Below are positions 8,748 through 16,780 of a DNA stretch of 64,000 nt, one piece after another. Where the stretch lies: positions 157,203-221,202 of the forward strand of contig JBDXHU010000011.1 of the NCBI GenBank assembly GCA_039989475.1, read 5' to 3'. The notes beneath the pieces are model-generated. The model saw only the letters and a list, made by a program, of their open reading frames with translations, had not been told where the DNA came from and did no database searches. This DNA is from JBDXHU01 sp039989475 (GTDB taxonomy: Bacteria > Pseudomonadota > Gammaproteobacteria > Pseudomonadales > Halieaceae). The stretch's first letter is position 1. Every line of letters begins with the position of its first letter. Both the position numbers and the translations under genes were made by a program.

Positions 8748-8903
8748 TTACCGTGCGGGTATGGTGACGATTTCCATGATGCCCCAGGCCAGGTACAGCA
8801 CTGCTGGCGATGCGACACCGATAAACAGCAGCAGAAAGGGGTTATCCAATAATTTTTGCATCATGGGTACTTCACCCGATTCCATTTCTTCGTGATCCGA
8901 CAT
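8748..8903 (-). CDS. 51-residue single-helix membrane peptide, first gene of the reductase operon
   Basis: A short open frame begins at ATG 8903, preceded by GGGAG in the 5' leader, and ends at TAA 8748. The acidic, Met-rich N-terminus (MSDHEEMESGEVPMMQ) is followed by one hydrophobic helix (FLLLFIGVASPAVLYLAWGI). This is the size and shape of small oxidase subunits such as CcoQ or the ba3 subunit IIa. It is the promoter-proximal gene of the operon, 34 bp before the CuA subunit and about 75 bp downstream of the FNR-type box. I infer a small structural or assembly subunit. No specific family is claimed. Confidence 0.72.
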   Translation of the reverse strand: MSDHEEMESGEVPMMQKLLDNPFLLLFIGVASPAVLYLAWGIMEIVTIPAR

Positions 8904-8978
8904 CGCTTTTCTCCCTTAACCCCTGAGCGGGCCTAAAAATATCATTCGCCATGGTATCCCGACGGCACCTGGGCTCTC

Positions 8979-8992
8979 TTGACCTCTATCAA
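8979..8992. promoter_or_regulatory. FNR/ANR/DNR-type box upstream of the reductase operon
   Basis: TTGAC-CTCT-ATCAA differs at one base from the TTGAT-N4-ATCAA consensus. It lies 76 bp upstream of the 51-codon gene that opens the - strand operon. A Crp/FNR-family activator (oxygen- or NO-sensing) is expected to bind here. The -10 element at the usual distance (about 8952-8957) is poor. Confidence 0.7.
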
Positions 8993-9096
8993 GATTGGCC
9001 GCTTTGGACAGCCTCATTGAGCCTGCCGCAGCCGCCGCCACCGGGTTCGCCAATCCCGCCGTACACTGCTGGAAACCCCCAGAAACCGCTGCAAAC

Positions 9097-9110
9097 TTGC
9101 TCTCGATCAA
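9097..9110. promoter_or_regulatory. FNR/ANR-like box upstream of nrdJ
   Basis: TTGCT-CTCG-ATCAA keeps the right half-site exactly and has one change in the left half. It is 116 bp before the nrdJa start and just upstream of the NrdR boxes. The intergenic stretch 8904-9226 otherwise contains only the regulatory sites listed here. Confidence 0.45.
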
Positions 9111-9134
9111 TAAGCCAGGCAATTTCGCCAACAA

Positions 9135-9150
9135 ACACAACATATTGTGC
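9135..9150. promoter_or_regulatory. NrdR box 1
   Basis: ACACAACATATTGTGC matches the 16-bp NrdR consensus (aCACwAtATaTwGtGt) at 14 positions. NrdR is the ATP/dATP-sensing repressor of ribonucleotide reductase genes, and nrdJa follows. Confidence 0.75.
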
Positions 9151-9166
9151 CCGGGATGGATAAAGT

Positions 9167-9182
9167 ACCCACTATGGAGTGG
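9167..9182. promoter_or_regulatory. NrdR box 2 (weaker)
   Basis: ACCCACTATGGAGTGG matches the NrdR consensus at 11 of 16 positions. Its centre is 32 bp from box 1, close to three helical turns, which is the spacing typical of paired NrdR boxes. Confidence 0.55.
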
Positions 9183-9226
9183 CGCCTGGGGTGGCGTTCA
9201 ATAATAAAATAATCAGGGGTACAAGC

Positions 9227-11281
9227 ATGTCCAATACGCGATCCATTGCGGAGAAGCTCGATGGTTTCAGCGAGGTGCCAATACAGGCCACGTCGCTGGA
9301 TATCTGGCAGCAAAAATACGCACTCAAGGACAGCGACGGCAACTTGCTGGACGCCGACATAGAAGCCAGTTACGAACGGGTTGCGCGAGCGATTGCCGAG
9401 GTTGAAACGGAGCCCGATCTGCGCGAGCAGTGGTACCGCAAGTTCCTCTGGGCGCTGCGCCAGGGCGCCGTGCCCGCCGGCCGCATACTCTCAAACGCCG
9501 GTGCGACAGAGCACCGGGCCAACACCTCGACCATCAACTGCACGGTGTCCGGTTCCATCGGCGACTCCATGGAATCTATTCTCAATATGAATACCGAGGC
9601 GGGCCTGACTCTCAAAGCGGGCTGCGGTATCGGCTATGAATTCTCGACCCTGCGGCCACGGGGCGCCAGGGTCAGCGGTGCGGGAGCCAGGACATCGGGA
9701 CCACTCTCCTTCATGGAGATATTCGACAAGACCTGCCTGACGGTGTCCTCTGCCGGTGGTCGCCGCGGCGCGCAGATGGCCACCTTTGATGTGCGCCACC
9801 CGGATGTGCTGGAGTTCATAAGGGCCAAGCGCGAAGACGGTCGCCTGCGCCAGTTCAATTTATCCCTGCTAATTACTGATGAGTTCATCCAGGCGGTGGA
9901 GCAGGACACCGACTGGGAGCTGCGATTCCCGCCAGAAGATCCCGACGCCACTGTCTACCGAACCCTGCCGGCGCGGCATATCTGGCAGGCAATCATGTCT
10001 TCCACCTACGAATTCGCTGAACCCGGCTTTATCCTGATCGACCGGGTCAATGACATGAACAACAACTGGTTCTGCGAGTCTATTCGCGCCACCAACCCCT
10101 GTGGCGAACAACCGCTGCCGGCTTACGGTGCTTGCCTGCTGGGCTCACTCAACCTGACGCGCTTTGTTACTCAGCCATTTACGGCAGAGGCAAGCTTCGA
10201 CTGGCAGCGCTTTGCCGAGGTAGCTGCGGTGTTCACCCGCATGTTGGACAATGTGGTGGAAATTGACGGCCTGCCGCTGGTCGCCCAGCGCGATGAGCTG
10301 CGCAACAAGCGCCGCCACGGCATGGGCTTTTTCGGCCTCGGCTCAGCCCTGGCACTACTGGGCATGAAATACGGTTCAGAGGATGCGGCCAGCTTCACCG
10401 AACAGATCAGCCGTGAACTGGCCGTCACCGGCTGGAAGGCCGGCTTGGAACTGGCCCGGGAGAAAGGTATGGCGCCGGCCCTGGAGCAGGACTACGAGAT
10501 CAGCGCCGAACTGCTGGCGCAGCGCCCGGAGATGGCCGCAGATGGCATCAGCGAAGGCGACCGCGTGCCAGGCCGGATACTGCACGCCCGCTATAGTCGC
10601 TACATGCAAAGACTGGCCACGGTCGAGCCTGAACTGGTGGAACAACTGGCGACCGAGGGCTGCCGCTTCACCCACCACAGCTCGGTCGCCCCCACGGGCA
10701 CTATAGCGCTCTCTATCGGCAATAACGCCAGCAATGGTATCGAGCCGACCTTCGCTCACCAGTACTCTCGCAACGTCATCAAGGAAGGCAAGAAGAGCAA
10801 GCAGAAGCTGGACGTGTTCTCTTATGAACTACTGGCTTACCGGGAAATGGTTAACCCGGAGGCCAGCCCGCAGGCAGAAGACGAGGTCAACCAGCTGCCC
10901 GACTATTTCGTCAGCACGGATGACATCGAGCCCGAGCAGCACCTGCTGATTCAGGCCGCGGCCCAGAAATGGATAGATTCATCCATTTCCAAGACCATTA
11001 ATGTTCCCACCGACTTTCCCTATGAGAAGTTCAAGGACATCTACCTGCAGGCCTACAAGAACGGCTTGAAGGGCTGCACCACCTTCCGTTTCAACCCGGA
11101 AGTATTTCAGGGCGTGCTGGTGCGAGAGGAGGACATTGCCAACACCAGCTATCGTTTCACCCTCGCCGACGGCAGTGTCATCGAGGCGCGTGGCGACGAG
11201 GAAATCGTCTACGACGGCGAAACCCACACCGCGGCGAATCTCTACGATGCGCTGAAAGAAGGCTACTACGGCAAACTATGA
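9227..11281 (+). CDS. nrdJ: Adenosylcobalamin-dependent class II ribonucleotide reductase, large chain
   Basis: Converts ribonucleotides to deoxyribonucleotides using adenosylcobalamin and needs no oxygen, which suits anaerobic growth. The catalytic barrel shows NTSTINCTVSGS, the glycine-rich LKAGCGIGYEFS and TNPCGEQPL, the loop with the radical-forming Cys and active-site Glu. I prefer ATG 9227 (MSNTRS), preceded by AGGGG, over the upstream in-frame start at 9179. The chain ends before the C-terminal redox tail, which is on the next gene 10 bp downstream. This is the split nrdJa/nrdJb layout known from Pseudomonas aeruginosa. NrdR boxes and an FNR-like box lie upstream. Confidence 0.93.
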   Translation: MSNTRSIAEKLDGFSEVPIQATSLDIWQQKYALKDSDGNLLDADIEASYERVARAIAEVETEPDLREQWYRKFLWALRQGAVPAGRILSNAGATEHRANTSTINCTVSGSIGDSMESILNMNTEAGLTLKAGCGIGYEFSTLRPRGARVSGAGARTSGPLSFMEIFDKTCLTVSSAGGRRGAQMATFDVRHPDVLEFIRAKREDGRLRQFNLSLLITDEFIQAVEQDTDWELRFPPEDPDATVYRTLPARHIWQAIMSSTYEFAEPGFILIDRVNDMNNNWFCESIRATNPCGEQPLPAYGACLLGSLNLTRFVTQPFTAEASFDWQRFAEVAAVFTRMLDNVVEIDGLPLVAQRDELRNKRRHGMGFFGLGSALALLGMKYGSEDAASFTEQISRELAVTGWKAGLELAREKGMAPALEQDYEISAELLAQRPEMAADGISEGDRVPGRILHARYSRYMQRLATVEPELVEQLATEGCRFTHHSSVAPTGTIALSIGNNASNGIEPTFAHQYSRNVIKEGKKSKQKLDVFSYELLAYREMVNPEASPQAEDEVNQLPDYFVSTDDIEPEQHLLIQAAAQKWIDSSISKTINVPTDFPYEKFKDIYLQAYKNGLKGCTTFRFNPEVFQGVLVREEDIANTSYRFTLADGSVIEARGDEEIVYDGETHTAANLYDALKEGYYGKL

Positions 11282-11291
11282 GGGCCAGCGA

Positions 11292-11945
11292 ATGAGCAGG
11301 AAAATCGACCAGGAGATCATCGACTTCGAAGTGGCCAGCAAGGCAGCAGAGCCCGCCGCTGAAGATCACGCCGTGGTGCAAATGCACGAGAAACTGGAGC
11401 GCCCGGAAATACTTGTGGGCTCTACCTACAAGCTGAAAACACCACTGTCAGAGCACGCGTTTTATATCACCATCAACGACATCATTCTTAACCCGGGCAC
11501 CGAGCACGAGCTGCGGCGCCCCTTTGAGATCTTCATCAACTCGAAAAACATGGAACATTTCCAGTGGGTGGTCGCCCTGACACGGGTCATCTCTGCGGTA
11601 TTCCGCAAGGGCGGCGACGTCACTTTCCTGGCGGAGGAACTCAAAGCGGTCTTCGATCCCCAGGGAGGCTACTTCAAGCGCGGCCGCTTCATGCCTTCAC
11701 TGGTAGCGGAGCTCGGAGAGGCCATAGAAGATCATATGAAGCGGATCGGGCTGATCGTCGAGAAGGGGCTTGATGACAATCAACGTGCCTTTATCGAAGA
11801 GAAGCAGCAGGAAATGGTTCAGGCTGACGACAATAATCCCTTTCCTGAAAGCGCCCAACTGTGTCATAAATGCCACCACAAAGCTGTGGTGTTCGCTGAT
11901 GGCTGTATGACCTGCCTGAATTGTGGCGACTCCAAGTGCAGCTAG
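11292..11945 (+). CDS. nrdJb: C-terminal chain of split class II ribonucleotide reductase (NrdJb)
   Basis: A 217-residue protein corresponding to the C-terminal part of full-length class II reductases. It contains the conserved stretch GSTYKLKTPLSEHAFYITI and ends in a Cys-rich tail (CHKCHHKAV, CMTCLNCGDSKCS) that can bind metal and supply the redox-active cysteines regenerating the active site. In P. aeruginosa the corresponding NrdJb is needed by NrdJa. Here it starts 10 bp after nrdJ, so the two are co-transcribed and probably translated in equal amounts. nnrU follows 43 bp downstream in the same direction. Confidence 0.9.
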   Translation: MSRKIDQEIIDFEVASKAAEPAAEDHAVVQMHEKLERPEILVGSTYKLKTPLSEHAFYITINDIILNPGTEHELRRPFEIFINSKNMEHFQWVVALTRVISAVFRKGGDVTFLAEELKAVFDPQGGYFKRGRFMPSLVAELGEAIEDHMKRIGLIVEKGLDDNQRAFIEEKQQEMVQADDNNPFPESAQLCHKCHHKAVVFADGCMTCLNCGDSKCS

Positions 11946-11988
11946 GGAGTCGCTGATGCTCCCATAACAAAATGAATGGGAGAACACT

Positions 11989-12549
11989 GTGACTCTATTG
12001 ATTGCCGGACTGTGCCTGTGGATAGGCACACACCTGATTCCCTCAGCTGCACCCGGACTGCGCCAGGGCTGCATCGACAAGCTGGGTTTTAATGCCTATC
12101 GCGGGATCTTTTCGTTGCTGGTACTGAGCAGCCTCGGCTTGATCATCATGGGATGGCGCAGCAGCCAGCCGGTATCCGTTTACCTGCCAGCCCAGGACCT
12201 GAGAGTTCCCGCTCTGCTGCTGATGGTGCTGAGCTTTCTCTGCTTCGGCGCATCACAACGCGCCACGCGGATCGGCCGCCTGGTTCGCCACCCCCAGCTC
12301 ACCGGCCTGCTGCTGTGGTCGATCTCACATTTGCTGACCAATGGTGACAGCCGTTCACTGTGGCTGTTCGGTGCTCTTGGGAGTTGGGCTGTGCTGGAAA
12401 TGATCCTCATCAGCCGCCGCGAGGGCGCCTGGGAAAAACCCCAGGCGCCAGCCTGGGGTGTTGAAATAGGCGGAGTCGCCATCACCCTGGTGGTGATGGC
12501 AATCGTGCTCTGGGCGCACCCCTGGATCGCGGGAATACCTGTCCTATAA
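11989..12549 (+). CDS. nnrU: NnrU family membrane protein, copy 1
   Basis: A 186-residue protein with about five membrane helices that fits the NnrU family, first described in denitrifiers where it is required for or co-regulated with nitrite and NO reduction. Features include the N-terminal IGTHLIPS, the central GASQRATRIGRLVRHPQL and SHLLTNGDSRSLWLF, and LISRREGAWEK. A related methyltransferase-type membrane family (NnrU/MddA-like) has similar topology, and the biochemical activity is unsettled. The start is GTG 11989 with GGGAG just upstream. It forms a unit with nrdJab, and the paralogue at 13992-14552 shares most of these motifs. Confidence 0.88.
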   Translation: MTLLIAGLCLWIGTHLIPSAAPGLRQGCIDKLGFNAYRGIFSLLVLSSLGLIIMGWRSSQPVSVYLPAQDLRVPALLLMVLSFLCFGASQRATRIGRLVRHPQLTGLLLWSISHLLTNGDSRSLWLFGALGSWAVLEMILISRREGAWEKPQAPAWGVEIGGVAITLVVMAIVLWAHPWIAGIPVL

Positions 12550-13791
12550 CTTGAGTTGCAGCGTCAACCAGGCCTTGTCGGTATCACCGTAGCGGGCGCT
12601 GTCATCAGTATCAAAGGAGGCATACTTGGCCTGCACCGTGAACTGCTTGTTCACCGGCCAGGTTGCCACCAGGTCCAGTTCGGTACCAAAGTCGGTGCTG
12701 GATGATTCCGCCTGGAAGTCGTGGTAGACCGCTGCCAACTTGACCGGACCCAGTTTACCTGCCACCGAAACATAGGCGTCTTCAACACCGTCGCCCGGGG
12801 TAGTCAGGAATTTGTCAGCCCAGCCCTGGAATTTATGCAGGGTTGCCAGCGGCGTCGCAAAACCGACCCCATCATCCCCTTCCAGCACTTCATAACCCGC
12901 CTTGATAGTCACCGGCTTGAACCTGGCACCGACTTCGATCTTGTAATAGTCAGCATCGTAATTCAACTCACTGTCACCCGCCTCGGACTGGGTTGCCCAG
13001 GTCGCGTCAACCGAAAAGCGATCAAACTTGCCCGCATATTCCACACCGTAGGTATCGCTGGAATTATTGACCGTCTTGCCCGCCGCGTATTTGCCCTGGT
13101 CATCGATATCCAGGAAGTAACCGAAAGCGCTCAGCTTGTGGTTCTCAAACAGCTGGTAATCACTGCGAACAAAGAAATTGTCCCCTTCCAGGTCCGAGGG
13201 GTTGGCGCCGTCGTCGGGGCCAAAAATCCGATTGATGTTATAGACATAGCTGACATCAAGTTTCAGTTTATCCATCGGCTCCCACTGGATTCGACCGCCG
13301 TCATAGGTCTGCTCGTTCTGGCGCCAGGCCACACCACCGACAAAGCGCTGGTCGCCGAGATTGATGCGCTGCCGCCCGGCGTGGGTGGTGAGGCCCTCGG
13401 TGTGGTAACTCAACCAGATCTGGTTGACCTCTGAACCCTCGGGGTCTGCTATGACGGGATACTCGGTCTTGCCATTCTCGGTGGAGTTATAATCGTTGGC
13501 GCCGATGGAGGTCACATTGTCAAACTGCATGAGCGCGTGAAACCCGCCGATCTTGCCCGACTCCAGGGTCAGGCGTGAGCGCATCAGGGAGGCCTCGGCG
13601 TCATCCTTGAAGTCCGGCTTGCCATCAGTGGGATCCTGGTCCACGTACTCATAACGGTAGCGGAAATCCAGCGACGCCTTACCCTCTTTGACCGCATTGG
13701 CCAGTGTATCGCCCCAGGTGTCCTGGGCCTGCGCCAGGGCGGCGGGATTCATGGCCTGCAATGCAATACAGGCAGCTAGCAGTTTCTTCAT
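12544..13791 (-). CDS. Outer-membrane porin of the alginate-export type
   Basis: An N-terminal signal (KKLLAACIALQAMNPAALAQAQ) precedes a 390-residue region of alternating beta strands ending in LTLQLKL, typical of an outer-membrane barrel. The repeating pattern (RYRYEYVDQDP, AGRQRINLGDQRFVGGVAWRQNEQTYDG) is that of the alginate export/AlgE-like porin family. Its position between two nnrU genes in a denitrification island suggests uptake or release of small anions or nutrients under anaerobiosis. The substrate is not known. The stop overlaps the convergent nnrU by 6 bp. A weak FNR-like half-site lies upstream. Confidence 0.82.
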   Translation of the reverse strand: MKKLLAACIALQAMNPAALAQAQDTWGDTLANAVKEGKASLDFRYRYEYVDQDPTDGKPDFKDDAEASLMRSRLTLESGKIGGFHALMQFDNVTSIGANDYNSTENGKTEYPVIADPEGSEVNQIWLSYHTEGLTTHAGRQRINLGDQRFVGGVAWRQNEQTYDGGRIQWEPMDKLKLDVSYVYNINRIFGPDDGANPSDLEGDNFFVRSDYQLFENHKLSAFGYFLDIDDQGKYAAGKTVNNSSDTYGVEYAGKFDRFSVDATWATQSEAGDSELNYDADYYKIEVGARFKPVTIKAGYEVLEGDDGVGFATPLATLHKFQGWADKFLTTPGDGVEDAYVSVAGKLGPVKLAAVYHDFQAESSSTDFGTELDLVATWPVNKQFTVQAKYASFDTDDSARYGDTDKAWLTLQLKL

Positions 13792-13869
13792 GGTTTCAAT
13801 CTCCTGGTATATCGGAATACAACGCTCTTATTAGCCCGCACAGTGTAATGCTTCAGTGAGGGAGCTATA

Positions 13870-13883
13870 GCGGCCTAGATCAA
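13870..13883. promoter_or_regulatory. Possible FNR/DNR half-site between porin and nnrU copy 2
   Basis: Read on the - strand this is TTGAT-CTAG-GCCGC. The left half is exact and the right half is absent. The same GTTGATCTAG string occurs at 16686-16695 in front of nirI. The rest of 13792-13991 shows nothing else I can identify. Confidence 0.28.
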
Positions 13884-13991
13884 CTAATTGCCAACTCACT
13901 GGGCAGGCCAACATGAGTCTAGCGCAGTTTACGGCATCGCGGCCGCCCGCTATCCTGCCCGGCATCGAACTGGAATTTGGACGGCAACGCG

Positions 13992-14552
13992 ATGACATTG
14001 ATGCTGGCTGGACTGGCCCTGTGGGTTGCAATTCACCTCCTGCCCTCGGCGGGCCTGAATCTGAAGCAGGCGCTGGTCGCTAAAATCGGTTTGCTTCCCT
14101 ACCGCGCGGGCTTTGCGCTGGTGGTGCTGAGTGCTATGGCATTGATGGTAATGGGCTGGCGCAGTGCACAACCAGTTTCAATCTACCTGCCGGAACCGGC
14201 TCTGCGGCCACTGGCCATCGTGCTCGCTGCCGGCGCCATTGTGATTCTCTGTGCTACCGGCCGCGCAACACGCATCGGTCGTATCCTGCGCTATCCGCAG
14301 CTCGCCGGCATGCTGCTGTGGGCCTGCGCCCACTTGCTGGCCAACGGTGACAGCCGCTCCCTGCTGCTGTTTGGTGGCTTCGCCTGCTGGGCGGTCCTGG
14401 AGATGTTCATGATCAGTCGCCGGGAAGGGCCCTGGGAAAAGAAAAGCCCGCCCTCCTGGACCGTGGAATTACTGGGTATTGCGCTGTCACTGGCGGTGGT
14501 CGGGGTGATCATCCTGATTCACCCCTGGCTCACGGGTATGCCGATCTTCTGA
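13992..14552 (+). CDS. NnrU family membrane protein, copy 2
   Basis: Second NnrU-like protein, five predicted helices, about 186 residues. It shares with copy 1 the motifs VVLSAMALMVMGWRSAQPVS, GRATRIGRILRYPQL, AHLLANGDSRSL, EMFMISRREGPWEK and the C-terminal HPWLTGMPIF. The frame is open to a TTG at 13977, but ATG 13992 gives the same N-terminus (MTLMLAGLALWVAIHLLPS) as copy 1 and is preferred. It converges on the TonB-dependent receptor gene, leaving only 3 bp. A recent duplication looks unlikely because codon-level divergence is wide. Separate roles or regulation are probable. Confidence 0.85.
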   Translation: MTLMLAGLALWVAIHLLPSAGLNLKQALVAKIGLLPYRAGFALVVLSAMALMVMGWRSAQPVSIYLPEPALRPLAIVLAAGAIVILCATGRATRIGRILRYPQLAGMLLWACAHLLANGDSRSLLLFGGFACWAVLEMFMISRREGPWEKKSPPSWTVELLGIALSLAVVGVIILIHPWLTGMPIF

Positions 14553-14555
14553 GTG

Positions 14556-16625
14556 CTACCAGTCCATGGTCACTTTCATGGACACGCTGCGTTCCGCACC
14601 GTAGAGGTTTTCCCCGGAGGCGACGTAGGTTTCGTCGGTGAGATTGTTCAACTCCAGTGCCAGCTGGTACTGCTCTGCGCTTCCGAAGCTGAGGCCACCG
14701 GCGATATTCAGTGTGGTCCAGCTGGACCGATTTTCCACCACCGTGCGGCTGCTGCCCGGCTCGGTTACCTCGGAGGAAGTTTCACCGCGCAGGTACAGGT
14801 CAGTCCACAGTCTGGGAACCGCCCACAGCTGACCGCGCCAGCGCAGGCCAATATTGCCACTGAAATCAGGCACACCGGAGTCCCAGGTTGAGAAGTCGGC
14901 GTAGTCATTGCGCCGCTTCATCCAGGTCATGCTCATATAAGGCATGATGTCTGTGTCGGGCAGCAGATACTGCACAAAAGTCTCCACACCGTGGGCGCGG
15001 GATTCGCCCACGTTTTGGTAGAGCCGGTCGCGGCGTCCGGGACACTGGTCCTCCGCAGTGCAGGGCAGGTGATGAATATAGTCGTCGGATTCCGAGTAAA
15101 ACGCGACTGCGTCAACCACCAGGCCAGCGGCTTGCAGGCGAATACCCAGCTCAAAGTTGTCGGAAGTTTCAGGGTCCAGGTCGGCTGCCGGGTTGACGAA
15201 GCGTGAGCCGGCATAAGCGCCTGTCGCCAGCTGCATCAGGGAGGGGTAGACATAGCCCTGGGAGGCAGTTGCCCGCAGCCGCACGCTGTCGCTGTAGTCA
15301 TACACCAGGCCCAGTGAGCCAATCAGTTCATCGTCATCATCGAGATTGCCGGGCTCCAGGCTTTCCCGGTCGGTGTCGTCCAGGTCTACATCGACCTGGT
15401 ACTGTCGTAAGCCGGCCACCAGGCTGGTCCGGTCTGTGATGTTCCATTCGTCCTGCAGGAACAGGGCCCAGGTCTCAATCGTCGCTTCATCCCCTATCAC
15501 CTGCACGCCCGTGGGTGTGGTCGGCGTCCAGGAAAACGTATCGACGTGGCGGGTCTGGTCTACCGAGTCATTCAGATACTGCAGCCCGGCGGTGATATGG
15601 TGGTTCTCGAAGCGATCGGACTCCAGTTGCAGCAAGCCCCCACCCGTGGTGAGGTCGCTGTCACTATTGATATCGCGTTCGTACCAGATGGTCTCGCTGC
15701 GGGTGTAGAAGTGGCGGTTGCTCTCCTGGTAGAAGCCGCTGAGTTGCAGCTGCTGTATCCAGTCCCCACCCAGCTCGGTGTTATAGGCCAGGCTGTGCCG
15801 CTCGCGATCGCGCTGCGGCGTCTCGAGGTAGAAGTCGGTCAGCGGGAAACTGGTTTTAACCTCTTCCTCGACAAAAATATGCGAGCTGGATTCGTAGTTT
15901 TCGTAGGTGTAATCGACGGAACTGCTGCCAAAATTCTTGCCCAGGTAAACATAGGCATTGTTACTGTCGAAGGAGGTGTTGTCGACCTTGCCCTGGGGTG
16001 TCTTGCGGTCGTCGTGATCACTGTCAGCGTAGGCCACACGGTATTCAACACCGCCGAGGTTGCCGTAGACACTGCCAAAACCGGTATAACCGTCTGTCGC
16101 CGCATCATAGGAGCCGGACAGTGTCACCTGCACCGGTTCCGTGCCGCCTTTCTTGGTCATGAAATTGACCACACCGCTGAGCGCCTTGGAGCCATAGAGT
16201 ACTGAGCCCGAGCCACGAATAACCTCGATCCGCTCAACCATGGCCGGATGCAGGGTCAGCGGTGTTCCCACCTCGTAGTGATCGGTGAGCTCCTGGCTGT
16301 TAATCAGAATGGCACTGCGCCGGGACTCTTCCCCACGCATGCGAATGCGCTTGTGCCCCGGCTGACCGGAATCCGTCACCTGCACTCCCGGCACATCCCG
16401 CAACAGGTCTGCCAGGGCGTAGGCCGTGGAATGCGCCAGCGCTTCCTCATCGATAACGCTGAGTGATACAGGGCTGTCGAACACACGCTGCTGGGTCCGG
16501 CTCGCCGTAATGACGATCTCTTCCAGCGGATTGCCCTCAAAGGCGACCGGCTGGGTAAACGCCGGGCTGGATACCAGTGCTGCCAAAGCTGCGAGCGGCA
16601 GGGTGGGCCTGTATTTCATGGGCAT
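14556..16625 (-). CDS. TonB-dependent outer-membrane receptor
   Basis: A 689-residue receptor with signal peptide, plug domain and 22-strand-type barrel. The N-terminus has a TonB-box-like segment (EEIVITASRTQQ), and the plug shows ALADLLRDVPGVQV, RIRMRGEESRRSAILI and VERIEVIRGSGSVLYGSKALSGVVN. The protein ends in an aromatic residue (VSMKVTMDW), as barrel proteins do. It imports an unknown ligand using TonB energy, with iron chelates, heme and copper among the possibilities. Divergent from nirI and sharing a promoter region with a perfect FNR/DNR box, it may supply metal for the nitrite and NO reductases, as NosA-type receptors have been linked to copper in denitrifiers. The substrate cannot be read from sequence. 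Confidence 0.9.
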   Translation of the reverse strand: MPMKYRPTLPLAALAALVSSPAFTQPVAFEGNPLEEIVITASRTQQRVFDSPVSLSVIDEEALAHSTAYALADLLRDVPGVQVTDSGQPGHKRIRMRGEESRRSAILINSQELTDHYEVGTPLTLHPAMVERIEVIRGSGSVLYGSKALSGVVNFMTKKGGTEPVQVTLSGSYDAATDGYTGFGSVYGNLGGVEYRVAYADSDHDDRKTPQGKVDNTSFDSNNAYVYLGKNFGSSSVDYTYENYESSSHIFVEEEVKTSFPLTDFYLETPQRDRERHSLAYNTELGGDWIQQLQLSGFYQESNRHFYTRSETIWYERDINSDSDLTTGGGLLQLESDRFENHHITAGLQYLNDSVDQTRHVDTFSWTPTTPTGVQVIGDEATIETWALFLQDEWNITDRTSLVAGLRQYQVDVDLDDTDRESLEPGNLDDDDELIGSLGLVYDYSDSVRLRATASQGYVYPSLMQLATGAYAGSRFVNPAADLDPETSDNFELGIRLQAAGLVVDAVAFYSESDDYIHHLPCTAEDQCPGRRDRLYQNVGESRAHGVETFVQYLLPDTDIMPYMSMTWMKRRNDYADFSTWDSGVPDFSGNIGLRWRGQLWAVPRLWTDLYLRGETSSEVTEPGSSRTVVENRSSWTTLNIAGGLSFGSAEQYQLALELNNLTDETYVASGENLYGAERSVSMKVTMDW

Positions 16626-16710
16626 AGTTCAACGCATCTTGATTAGTATTGATGCGGCCATTGTAGAGAGTCGTTGTGCTATTACGTTGATCTAGCACAG
16701 GTAATAACTG

Positions 16711-16724
16711 TTGATCTGCATCAA
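16711..16724. promoter_or_regulatory. Perfect FNR/DNR box (TonB receptor / nirI intergenic)
   Basis: TTGAT-CTGC-ATCAA is an exact match to the FNR-family consensus. A -10-like TATGAT at 16747-16752 follows after 22 bp, the spacing of class II FNR-dependent promoters directed toward nirI. A further half-site (TTGAT) lies at 16687-16691. Confidence 0.85.
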
Positions 16725-16746
16725 GCCGATACCGTGGGGGGCGGCC

Positions 16747-16752
16747 TATGAT
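16747..16752 (+). promoter_or_regulatory. -10 element of the predicted nirI promoter
   Basis: TATGAT lies 22 bp downstream of the FNR/DNR box. Transcription would start near 16759, downstream of the first possible ATG (16748), so it favours ATG 16781 as the translation start. Confidence 0.5.
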
Positions 16753-16780
16753 GGCATACCTCTTCTCGCCGGCCCTGTTG

